Shown: positions 35,305 through 47,300 of the stretch, piece after piece
Position numbering within the stretch: position 1 is the first letter of the stretch
Layout: each line of letters starts with the position of its first letter
Assembly: GCA_035771175.1 (NCBI GenBank)
Contig: CM069597.1
Coordinates: 47,499,991 to 47,563,990, forward strand
Length of the DNA: 64,000 nt
Source of the DNA: Paratinospora sagittata
Lineage: Eukaryota; Streptophyta; Magnoliopsida; Ranunculales; Menispermaceae
Reading direction: 5' to 3'
The notes under the pieces: generated by a model
The model's database searches: none
Told to the model about the DNA's origin: nothing
What the model saw: only the letters and a program-made list of their open reading frames with translations
Program-made: the position numbers and the translations under genes

Positions 35305-38300
35305 CTAGAATGTGCAGGGCTTCCGCAACCAATACATGTCCAAAGATCTTGCTGCTTCTTTACCACCACCAGCCACAAAAAATATTCCTGTTGTTGGCTT
35401 TGCTGCTGATCCAACTTTGTCATTCTGCTCTACTTGTTGAAGAACACCCCTTTCCTAAGAAGCTCCATTATCAAACAATACCACTAATCAGTTTGCGATC
35501 AGTAACTAATTACCACCACCTTTCATAATTTTTCTGATTCTTTGGTTATTTTTTTGAGTTTTATCTGACCATTTTTGCTAATTAAAGTTAAATTGGTTAC
35601 GATAGATAAAACCGGTAAATGACAATGGTTTGCAATTGCATGTACATTGGAAGAAGTTCGTCAACAAATAATGGTAAACGCCGAGGCAACATAGGTAGAA
35701 GAAACTTGGAAGAAATTAATCATGTGTTAAGTGCAAAATAATTATGATAAGCTAAATCATAGTAGAATTGCAAGAAATATCTATTGTAAGTGCTTATCCA
35801 ATCAACTGCTGCTAATATTTGTTAGATAATTTGTTCTTCTTTGTAAGAAAATTAAATCATACTAGAATTGGGGATAAATCATACTAGAATTGCAAGAAAT
35901 GTCTATTGTATGTAGTAAGTACTTACCCACCAATCAACTATTGCTAATATTGGTTGGAGAATTTTTCCTTCTTCACAAGAAATTAAATCATACTAGAATT
36001 GCGATAAGTACTTTTGTCAATCAACTACTGGTGATATTTGTTTCTGATGCACTTAGGACATCAGTCACCTCTTGCTAATAGGATCACAGTAGCTTTTGTG
36101 CAAATGATTTGTATATAAAGATTTCTTGCAATATCCAACTGTTGATAGTATCAATTGAGCCTACAGATAATTTATTCATTACCAAGCCCACACACTAATT
36201 CTTTTAATGATTTAGCTATCTTTCGTCTAAAATGAAAATAAACAAAAATGTACAAGCCCAAAGCCAAAGCAATAATAGCATTAAGAAATCCATATCCGAT
36301 TGTTGAGGAGTCATGAATGTGCATAAGAGAAGATGGTACTTACCTTGGGCATGGATTTACAAGGCTTGAGAGTGGTGGCTGTTTTCACTGGGCGAGGAGG
36401 CATCTGAGGTTTTTTTGAAAAGCATTGAGGCGATTGAGAGTAACTGTGAACTTCTATTATGTTCTCCTCTCTAGATCCCATCTCCTTCAAGTTCAAAGGC
36501 ATGTTCTCTGTCTCATCATTTATTCTGTATAATGCTCAAGTTATTAGATCTCAAATCTATAGAAAAAAGAATAGATATATAAAGCTCATAGTTAAAATCA
36601 AAATGACAGGAGATCAATACTTGATTACAACATTCGTAGGACATGTTAGATAACTACTTGCCTAAAGCTATATTTATCAGGTAGAGGAGGCCCCAACAAT
36701 GTACCATCTAGCTATCACTAACAGTCCCCCTTACACATAACCCCAGAACAAACAAATATTAAACATGCAAATGCAAACTGTTAATATATATCTATGTTCG
36801 CTTGATATTCATGGTTGAGCCCTTACTTATTAGCTATAGCTTTTGGATTAGTGGTTTTTAATATGGTATCAGAACTTTAGTCCAGAGTGTTTTTGCTTGC
36901 AAGCATTTGCTTGTTTTTCTTATTTATTAATCATGCGTTTTCTCCCTATTATGAATTTAGTCCACCTACCATCTTGCACGTTAGGCCAATATATATATAT
37001 ATATATATTTATGTTTTGACAAATTCTCTGCTTCCCTTTTCCATTCACAACCATCAAATATATATCTATTACAAAAACTAAAACTAAAGTAAGAATAATA
37101 TCGTAATACTCAAGTTGGAGCGTGAAGATCTCGAACGCCCAACTTGCAGAGTAGAAACTCAAATTTCGCTTTCCCCAACGCTTTTGTAAAGATGTCGGCC
37201 AATTGAACACTAGTGGAAACATATGACGGACAAATCATCCCTTCAGTCACCGCATCTCGAACAAAATGGCAGTCAGCCTCTATATGCTTTGTTCTTTCGT
37301 GAAAAACCGGATTTTGAGTAATGTACAACGCCGACTGACTATCACAAAACAACTTCATACCCTTCGGATGTCGCACACTCAAGTCGCTTAAAAGTTGGTT
37401 AAGCCACTTTAACTCACACACTGTTGCCGCCATTGATCTATACTCAGCCTCCGCAAACGATCTAGACACTGTTTGTTGCTTCTTGGTCTTCCACGACACA
37501 GGAGAACAACCAAGTAACACGAACCATCCTGTCTAGGAACGCCGCGTAAGTGGACAACTAGCCCAATCCGAATCACACCACCCTTCTAGACGTAGGTCAC
37601 TATCAGCACGAAGCAAAATCCCTTGCCCCGGACTCTTCTTCAAATATCTCAGGACCCTGAGAGCTGCCTCCCAATGATCCTCACGAGGTTGTTGCATAAA
37701 TTGGGACAAAATATGAACCGAATATGCAAGATCAGGTCTCGTCACAGACAAGTAAATCAATCTCCCTACAAGTCGCCTATACGACACCAGATCCGCAAGG
37801 AATTAGCAAGGGCCAAATTGTGATTTTGTTCCATAGGAAATGTTGCAGGCTTTGCTCCCAATAAACCCGTTTCAGAAATTATCTCGAGTGTGTATTTTCT
37901 TTGGCAAAGAAAAATTCCTTCTGGATTACGGGCTACCTCTAGCCCTAAGAAATACTTCAAAACTCCGAAATCCTTCATATAAAAGCACCTGCCAAGGTAA
38001 TCTTTAAAAGTTGTCAATGCAACCTTATCATTCCCTGCAATAATCAAGTCATCAACATAAACTAACACGTTGATCTGAGTCCTTCCCCTGCACAACCCAA
38101 ATAAGGAATAATCTGAATAGGATTGCACAAATCCATAATTCTTCAACACTGTTGACAGTTTTGCAAACCAACATCGGGGAGCTTGTTTCAGACCATACAA
38201 CGACTTTTTCAACATGCAAACCATGTTAGGATTTGTATTTTTGAAACCTGGAAGAACTTTCATATAAACCTCCTCACTTAAGTCACCGTGAAGGAAAGCA

Positions 38301-41300
38301 TTATGCACATCCATTTGATGTACCTCCCAATTTTTAACAGCAGCAATTGCAAGAAAAATACGAACCGTCACCATTTTTGCCACAGGAGCAAATGTCTCGT
38401 TATAGTCAATTCCTTCCACCTGATGATTGCCATAGATTACAAGTCTTGCTTTGAGTCGCTCTATGCTGCCATCGGACTTATACTTAATTTTATATATCCA
38501 CTGGCTCCCTAGTGCTGTCTTTCCGGGTGGAAGAGTCTCCATGACCCAAGTCTCATTGTTTTCAAGGGCTTGTATCTCCTTACCCATCGCATCTCGCCAT
38601 CCCGAGTCTTTCATCGCTTCTTTAAAATGCTTTGGCTCATGTCCCGCTGTCACAGCTGCAAGAAAATTCCTATGTCTCACAGAAAAACGTTCACAATTCA
38701 CAAAATATGTTATAGGATAGGGCGTACTCAGATGGACTTATTTTCCGTCTAGTATGAGTAACAAAATCACGATACCGTGTTGAAGGAGTTTTGGCTCGTT
38801 TTCCTCGCCCTAGCTCACCTTCAACTTCCACACCTTGCTCCCCCACCGTATTCTCCAGCCCCTCATCACGTACATCCTCATGTGCGGGCTGCACCGCAGC
38901 ACCAGACCCCTCCTCGAGGGTGGACGCTGCTTCCAACCCCCCCTCCACGCACGCAGCACACTCATTGGCACCCTCATCCTCACTCCATGCCCCATCCTCA
39001 TTGTGCGCCAGCATAGGAGTCACCACATTCCTTGGTTGGTTTGGCGCAAAAGGAAATTCTTTCTCACATCCCTCGATACAAAGTACTCATGTGTTTCTAA
39101 ATCATACAATTTCCAACCTTTCTTCCCAAAAGAATAGCCAACAAAGATACATTTACGGCTCCTACTTGCAAATTTATCACCTTTGTGTCGTTGATTATGA
39201 GCATAGCAAAGACAACCAAATACACGAATAGCATCATAAGAAGGCACTTTCCCAAACAACATTTCATATGGCGATTTAGTCTTAAGTAAAGTAGAGGGTG
39301 TCCTATTAATCAAGTGACACGCTGCCAACACACATTCACCCCAAAATTTGATTGGTAAGTTCAATGTGTTGGTGCTTTCTCTCAACCCTCCCATTTTGTT
39401 GTGGAGTCCTCCCAACACAAGAAGTCTCAAAAATAATCTCATTATTTTGAAAATAATCATGCAAACAATTAAATTCGGTCCCATTGTCACTTCTCACACG
39501 TTTTATCAGTTGTTCAAATTGACGTTCAACCATAGCAACAAAATTAAGAAACATAGATTCAACTTCCATTTTATTGCAAAGTAAATATACTCAAACTCCT
39601 CTTGAAAAATCATCTACTATTGTCAAAAAATAGGTAGCCCCACACGAAGAACGAGCCTTGTAAGGCCCCCACAAATCCAAATGAACAAGTTCGAAAATCC
39701 TACTAGCTTTATTCGTACTAATTGGAAAACTAGATCTAGGTTGCTTTGCACGCGGACACACATCATAAGCTTTATTATTTGTCCTACAGGAATGACTTAC
39801 AACCGGAATCATCTTCAATATTTTCTCCGACGGATGCCCCATTCGTTGATGCCATAACTCGAACGACGAATCACCCATCCACTGTCAAGACCTTCACTTG
39901 AGGAACACCACGGAAAAGATAAAGTCCATCCAATCTTTCACCCGTTTCAATCACCTTCCTCGTCGGTTGGTCCTGTATAACACAAATATTATTAGTGAAT
40001 TGTACAACACAATTTGGTTCATCGATTAATTGAGTAACAGAAATTAAATTGCATGTTAATTGTGGGACATAAAGCACATTGTCAAGCTTCAATCCTCCTG
40101 GCAGCACAACACTCCCCTCTTGGTTTGCTTCTGCCGTGTTTCCATCCGGCAATCCCACTTGGCAGTATTGCACCTTTCTCACATTCTTCAAAAGAGACAA
40201 GTCACACGTCACATGGTTCGACGCTCTTGTATCGATAATCCAACTAAAATTATTGTTCATACCATGTAGCCGATCTTTTGTTTTGTCGAAGTTCAAAAAT
40301 GCAAGAAGTTGCTGCAGTTGCGTTGCTGAAACACCCGCAAGAGCCGCGGCGTCGGTTGCACCCGCCAGCCCCTGCGAGTTTCCTGCGTGCTGCCCAGATG
40401 AAGTTCCAGCCCCGACAGTTTTATGTGCGCGTGCCCTTTGCCACGGCCAGAACCTACACGCCCACCTCCTCTTCCTGTCCGTCCTCCACCAGGACCCGGT
40501 CCCTTTCCTCCGCGAGGTCGGTCCCCCCACCATTCGGGGAACCCGTGTAATTGAAAGCAAGAGGATTCGACATGGCCTTCTTTATTACAATGAGTGCAAA
40601 ACTTGTCAGTATTATCCACAAAACGAGACTTACCACGCGTATCAGGCTGAATTGTGAAAGCCATGATACTATCTCGTCAGTCCTTGGATGCGGATAACTC
40701 TCCGCCACGCAGTCGTTCCGCTTGAATCACTTGTTGATATGCTCTATCAAGCGTCGGCAATGGCTCTTGTCCAAGCAGATTTGCTCGAATTGAAGCATAT
40801 GCTCCATCGAGGCCGATAAGAAAGTGATGTAGATAGTCCTCTTCTCTCAGTTTTTCTACTTGCGTGACTATGCTACACGTGCAACCTCCACACTTACAAA
40901 CCGACACTTTCACATATGTGATCAATTCGTCCCAGATTTTTGACAAACGACCAAAATAAATTGCCACAGTCTCGGCTTTTCCTTGCTTGCACTCTCCCAA
41001 GGACGTTTTTAATTGACATATACGAGTACCGCTTACCACACAAAATCTGTTTTTGAGATTGGTCCACAAGAGTTGTGCATCATCATATTCTCCAAGTGTC
41101 GACCGAACGGACGGCTCAATGGTATTGGTCAGCCATGACACCAACATCGAATGCACAGCTATCCAATCCTCAAGTTTCTCCTCTGTTGTTGGCTTCGGAA
41201 CCTTCCCGTCCACAAAGCCAAATTTCCTCTTTGCCTTGAGCGAGGTTCGAATTGCCCTCGCCCATTCATCGTAGTTCTCACCACGTAATTGAATCGGGGT

Positions 41301-44300
41301 AATGATGTTTTCCGGACCGTCACTCGAACCAAGATGATACGTCATATCCACCTTTTTGTCACCCTCTCCGCCAGCCATGATCTCACGTGGAGGTTAAAGT
41401 ACAAATCCAAGTGGCTCGCGAACCGAACGGAATCGCGACGGTTCACTGTTCGCCGAAATCACTGTTCACTGGTTGAAAATATGGATGCTTTATTTACTGT
41501 CAGCAATGATATTGCTTGTGCAGTTGCTGTGAACTCCAAGTAAGCTTCATAGCTGAACAAGTATTACGATATTATTGGGGTATTTTAGAAAATACAGGGT
41601 TGTGATATTTTGTAATATATAGACTTTATGGTTGTGAATGAGGGCAAGGAAAAACGAAAAAGAAGAGGCGTAGAGAATTATGACATGGTATCAGAGACGA
41701 AAGAAAAAAGAAGAGCGTGAAACAAGAGGAAAACCAGGGTTCGTCCATTCCGTAGATCGCGTACACCGCAACTGGCGCCGGGGAAAAATCTTCTCTTCCC
41801 GGCGTCACCTTCGATCCGCAAAAATCTTTCCTGGATCTCTGATCTTCGCGACGTGAACCATCCGCCGCAGCTCGCGCTGCGCGGCCTCCTGGATCTCTGA
41901 TCTCCGCCGCGTAAGATCAAAGTCGAGTTCGCGAAGTGCGATTGTTGCGGATTAACAGAGGAGTGCGCTGAAGCTGTTGTTTTCAAGCTACCGAAGAAAC
42001 CTCTTCTTCTTTATTTCTTTCTTTCCTTTGTTTTCTTTTAGAGATTCTCGTGCTCGTCGTTCTTTCATCATTGACTTCTTCAAGATGAGGCGCTCATCAA
42101 CCAGGAAAATCGGACCGTCGAATTCTTCATCACCGATCAATCTCTGAATAGTGAACAGTGAAATGTTCAACGATCTGTGACGGACATATGAAATGAAGAC
42201 GAGATTTTCAGATCTATGAACAATGATTTCAGTTCTGTGAACAGTGATTTTTAGATCTGTGAACAGTGACGACGAGATTTTCAGATCTGTGAACAGTGAT
42301 TTTCAGAACAGTGAACTCAGTCGGTTTATCATCACCGTCGCGATTCCGTTCGGTTCGCGAGCCACTTGGATTTGTACTTTAACCTCCACGTGAGATCATG
42401 GCTGGCGGAGAGGGTGACAAAAAGGTGGATATGACGTATCATCTTGGTTCGAGTGACGGTCCGGAAAACATCATTACCCCGATTCAATTACGTGGTGAGA
42501 ACTACGATGAATGGGCGAGGGCAATTCGAACCTCGCTCAAGGCAAAGAGGAAATTTGGCTTTGTGGACGGGAAGGTTCCGAAGCCAACAACAGAGGAGAA
42601 ACTTGAGGATTGGATAGCTGTGCATTCGATGTTGGTGTCATGGCTGACCAATACCATTGAGCCGTCCGTTCGGTCGACACTTGGGGAATATGATGATGCA
42701 CAACTCTTGTGGACCAATCTCAAAAACAGATTTTGTGTGGTAAGCGGTACTCGTATATGTCAATTAAAAACGTCCTTGGGAGAGTGCAAGCAAGGAAAAG
42801 CCGAGACTGTGGCAATTTATTTTGGTCGTTTGTCAAAAATCTGGGACGAATTGATCACATATGTGAAAGTGTCGGTTTGTAAGTGTGGAGGTTGCACGTG
42901 TAGCATAGTCACGCAAGTAGAAAAACTGAGAGAAGAGGACTATCTACATCACTTTCTTATCGGCCTCGATGGAGCATATGCTTCAATTCGAGCAAATCTG
43001 CTTGGACAAGAGCCATTGCCGACGCTTGATAGAGCATATCAACAAGTGATTCAAGCGGAACGACTGCGTGGCGGAGAGTTATCCGCATCCAAGGACTGAC
43101 GAGATAGTATCATGGCTTTCACAATTCAGCCTGATACGCGTGGTAAGTCTCGTTTTGTGGATAATACTGACAAGTTTTGCACTCATTGTAATAAAGAAGG
43201 CCATGTCGAATCCTCTTGCTTTCAATTACACGGGTTCCCCGAATGGTGGGGGGACCGACCTCGCGGAGGAAAGGGACCGGGTCCTGGTGGAGGACGGACA
43301 GGAAGAGGAGGTGGGCGTGTAGGTTCTGGCCGTGGCAGAGGGCATGGTGCACCGCCTGTCCGCGCACATAAAACTGGCGGGGCTGGAACTTCATCTGGAC
43401 AGCACGCAGGGAACTCGCAGGGGCTGGCAGGTGCAACCGACGCCGCGGCTCTTGCGGGTGTTTCAGCAACGCAACTGCAGCAACTTCTTGCATTTTTGAA
43501 CTTCGACAAAACAAAAGATCGACTACATGGTAAGAACAGTCATTTTAGTTGGATTATCGATACAGGAGCGTCGAACAATGTGACGTGCGACTTGTCTATT
43601 TTGAAGAATGTGAGAAAGGTGCAATACTGCCCGATGGGTTTGCCGGATGGAAACACGGCAGAAGCAAACCAAGAGGGGAGTGTCGTGCTGCCAGGAGGAT
43701 TGAAGCTTGACAATGTGTTTTATGTCCCACAATTGACATGCAATTTAATTTCTGTTACTCAATTAATCGATGAATCAAATTGTGTTGTACAATTCACTAA
43801 TAATATTTGTGTTATACAGGGCCAACCGGTGAGGAAGGTGATTGGAGCGGGTGAAAGATTGGATGGACTTTATTTTTTCCGTGGTGTTCCTCAAGTGAAG
43901 GTCTTGACAGTGGATGGTGATTCGTCGTTCGAGTTATGGCGTGTGTCCGCGTGCAAAGCAACATAGATCTAGTTTTCCAATTAGTACGAATAAAGCTAGT
44001 AGGATTTTTGAACTTGTTCATTTGGATTTGTAGGACAAATAATAAAGCTTGTGATGTGTGTCCGCGTGCAAAGCAACATAGATCTAGTTTTCCAATTAGT
44101 ACGAATAAAGCTAGTAGGATTTTTGAACTTGTTCATTTGGATTTGTGGGGGCCTTACAAGGCTTGTTCTTCGTGTGGGGCTACCTATTTTTTGACGATAG
44201 TAGATGATTTTTCAAGAGAAGTTTGGGTCTATTTACTTTGCAATAAAATGGAAGTTGAATCTATGTTTCTTAATTTTGTTGCTATGGTTGAACGTTAATT

Positions 44301-47300
44301 TGAACAACTGATAAAACGTGTGAGAAGTGACAATGGGACCGAATTTAATTGTTTGCATGATTATTTTCAAAATAATGAGATTATTTTCAAAATAATGAGA
44401 TTATTTTTGAGACTTCTTGTGTTGGGACTCCTCAACAAAATGGGAGAGTTGAGAGAAAGCACCAACACATTTTAAATGTGGCTAGAGCACTAAGATTTCA
44501 AGGGAACTTACCAATCAAATTTTGGGGTGAATGTGTGTTGGCAGCGTGTCACTTGATTAATAGGACACCCTCTACTTTACTTAAGACTAAATCGCCATAT
44601 GAAATGTTGTTTGGGAAAGTGCCTTCTTATGATGCTATTCGTGTATTTGGTTGTCTTTGCCATGCTCATAATCAACGACACAAAGGTGATAAATTTGCAA
44701 GTAGGAGCCGTAAATGTATCTTTGTTGGCTATTCTTTTGGGAAGAAAGGTTGGAAATTGTATGATTTAGAAACACATGAGTACTTTGTATCGAGGGATGT
44801 GAGAAAGAATTTCCTTTTGCGCCAAACCAACCAAGGAATGTGGTGACTCCTATGCTGGCGCACAATGAGGATGGAGCATGGAGTGAGGATGAGGGTGTCG
44901 ATGAGTGTGCTGCGTGCATTGAGGGGGGTTGGAAGCAGCGTCCACCCTCGAGGGCGGGTCTGGTGCTGCGGTGCAGCCCGAGCAGCAGCCCGCACATAAG
45001 GATGTGGAAGTTGACGGTGAGCTAGGGCGAGGAAAACGAGCCAAAACTCCTTCAACACGGTATCGTGATTTTGTTACTCATACTAGACGGAAAATAAGTC
45101 CATCTGAGAATTCATCCGCTACTTCCTCTTCCTCAGGTACGCCCTATCCTATAACATATTTTGTGAATTGTGAACGTTTTTCTGTGAGACATAGGAATTT
45201 TCTTGCAGCTATGACAGCGGGACATGAGCCAAAGCATTTTAAAGAAGCGATGAAAGACTCGGGATGGCGAGATGCGATGGGTAAGGAGATACGAGCCCTT
45301 GAAGACAATGAGACTTGGGTAATGGAGACTCTTCCACCCGGAAAGAAAGCACTAGGGAGCCAGTGGATATATAAAATTAAGTATAAGTCCGGTGGCAGCA
45401 TAGAGCAACTCAAAGCAAGACTTGTAATCTATGGCAATCATCAGGTGGAAGGAATTGACTATAACGAGACATTTGCTCCTGTGGCAAAAATGGTGACGGT
45501 TCGTATTTTTCTTGCAATTGCTGCTGTTAAAAATTGGGAGGTACATCAAATGGATGTGCATAATGCTTTCCTTCACGGTGACTTACGTGAGAAGGTTTAT
45601 ATGAAGGTTCCTCCAGGTTTCAAAAATACAAATCCTAACATGGTTTGCAGGTTGAAAAAGTCGTTGTATGGTCTGATACAAGCTCCCCGATGTTGGTTTG
45701 CAAAACTGTCAGCAGCGTTGAAGAATTATGGTTTTGTGCAATCCTATTCAGATTATTCCTTATTTGGGTTGTACAGGGGAAGGACTCAGATCAACGTGTT
45801 AGTTTATGTTGATGACTTGATTATTGCAGGGAATGATAAGGTTGCATTGACAACTGTTAAAGATTACCTTAGCAGGTGCTTTCATATGAAGGATCCGGCG
45901 CCGTATAGGCGACTTGTAGGGAGATTGATTTACTTGTCTGTGACGAGACCTGATCTTGCATATTCGGTTCATATTTTGTCCCAATTTATGCAACAACCTT
46001 GTGAGGATCATTGGGAGGCAGCTCTCAGGGTCGTGAGATATTTGAAGAAGAGTCCGGGGCAAGGGATTTTGCTTCGTGCTGATAGTGACCTACGTCTAGA
46101 AGGGTGGTGTGATTTAGATTGGGCTAGTTGTCCACTTACGCGGCATTCCTTGACAGGTTGGTTCGTGTTACTTGGTTGTTCTCCTGTGTCGTGGAAGACC
46201 AAGAAGCAACAAACAATGTTTAGATCGTCTGCGGAGGCTGAGTATAGATCAATGGTGGCAACAGTGTGTGAGTTAAAGTGGCTTAACCAACTTTTAAGCG
46301 ACTTGGGTGTGCGACATCCGAAGGGTATGAAGTTGTTTTGTGATAGTCAGTCGGCCTTGTACATTGCTCAAAATCCGATTTTTGGGAGGCAGCTCTCAGG
46401 GTCGTGAGATATTTGAAGAAGAGTCCGGGGCAAGGGATTTTGCTTCGTGCTGATAGTGACCTACGTCTAGAAGGGTGGTGTGATTTAGATTGGGCTAGTT
46501 GTCCACTTACGCGGCATTCCTTGACAGGTTGGTTCGTGTTACTTGGTTGTTCTCCAGTGTCGTGGAAGACCAAGAAGCAACAAACAATGTCTAGATCGTC
46601 TGCGGAGGCTGAGTATAGATCAATGGTGGCAACAGTGTGTGAGTTAAAGTGGCTTAACCAACTTTTAAGCGACTTGGGTGTGCGACATCCGAAGGGTATG
46701 AAGTTGTTTTGTGATAGTCAGTCGGCCTTGTACATTGCTCAAAATCCGGTTTTTCATGAAAGAACAAAGCATATAGAGGCTGACTGCCATTTTGTTCGAG
46801 ATGCGGTGACTGAAGGGATGATTTGTCCGTCATATGTTTCTACTAGTGTTCAATTGGCAGACATCTTTACAAAAGCGTTGGGGAAAGCGAAATTTGAGTT
46901 TCTACTCTGCAAGTTGGGCGTTCGAGATCTTCACGCTCCAACTTGAGGGGGGTATTACGATATTATTGGGGTATTTTAGGAAATACAGGGTTGTGATATT
47001 TTGTAATATATAGACTTTATGGTTGTGAATGAGGGCAAGGAAAAACGAAAAAGAAGAGGCGTAGAGAATTATGACAACAAGGAAATATAATTGTTGGTTG
47101 CCTCTTGCTCTCCTCCAAGTGAGGAAAATCAACCGTACAATGCAGTCCTCGACTTTCATGCCTCGCCAACGCGCTACTAACCACAAGCTTTGCACAACTA
47201 ACACATCGAAGGCGGAGAAGGCTTACGATGTTGCGGCGATGGAGTTTCGCAGATCGAAGGCGAAGACGAACTGAAGGTTTCGTCAAATTCAGACAGGATT

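Larger units (their letters stand above)
41562..47076 (+). mobile_element. Inner Copia retrotransposon, 124-bp LTRs, inserted in the outer Copia leader
   Basis: LTRs at 41562-41685 and 46953-47076 (124 bp, one difference by eye), with TATTACGA...TTATGACA ends. The target-site duplication ACAAG is at 41557-41561 and 47077-47081. The primer site TGGTATCAGAGACG starts at 41686 and the purine tract GAGGGGGG ends at 46952. Size is 5.5 kb. Its coding part is almost the same as that of the outer element but in the opposite orientation, so it and the outer copy form long inverted arms (about 37109-41446 and 42338-46952). The LTR centre and leader differ from those of the outer copy. It is younger than the host insertion by nesting and by LTR divergence. 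Confidence 0.94.

Noticed and set aside
38777..40657. Plus-strand frames rich in Pro, Ser and His over the outer Copia
   Set aside because: They are antisense shadows of the minus-strand polyprotein.
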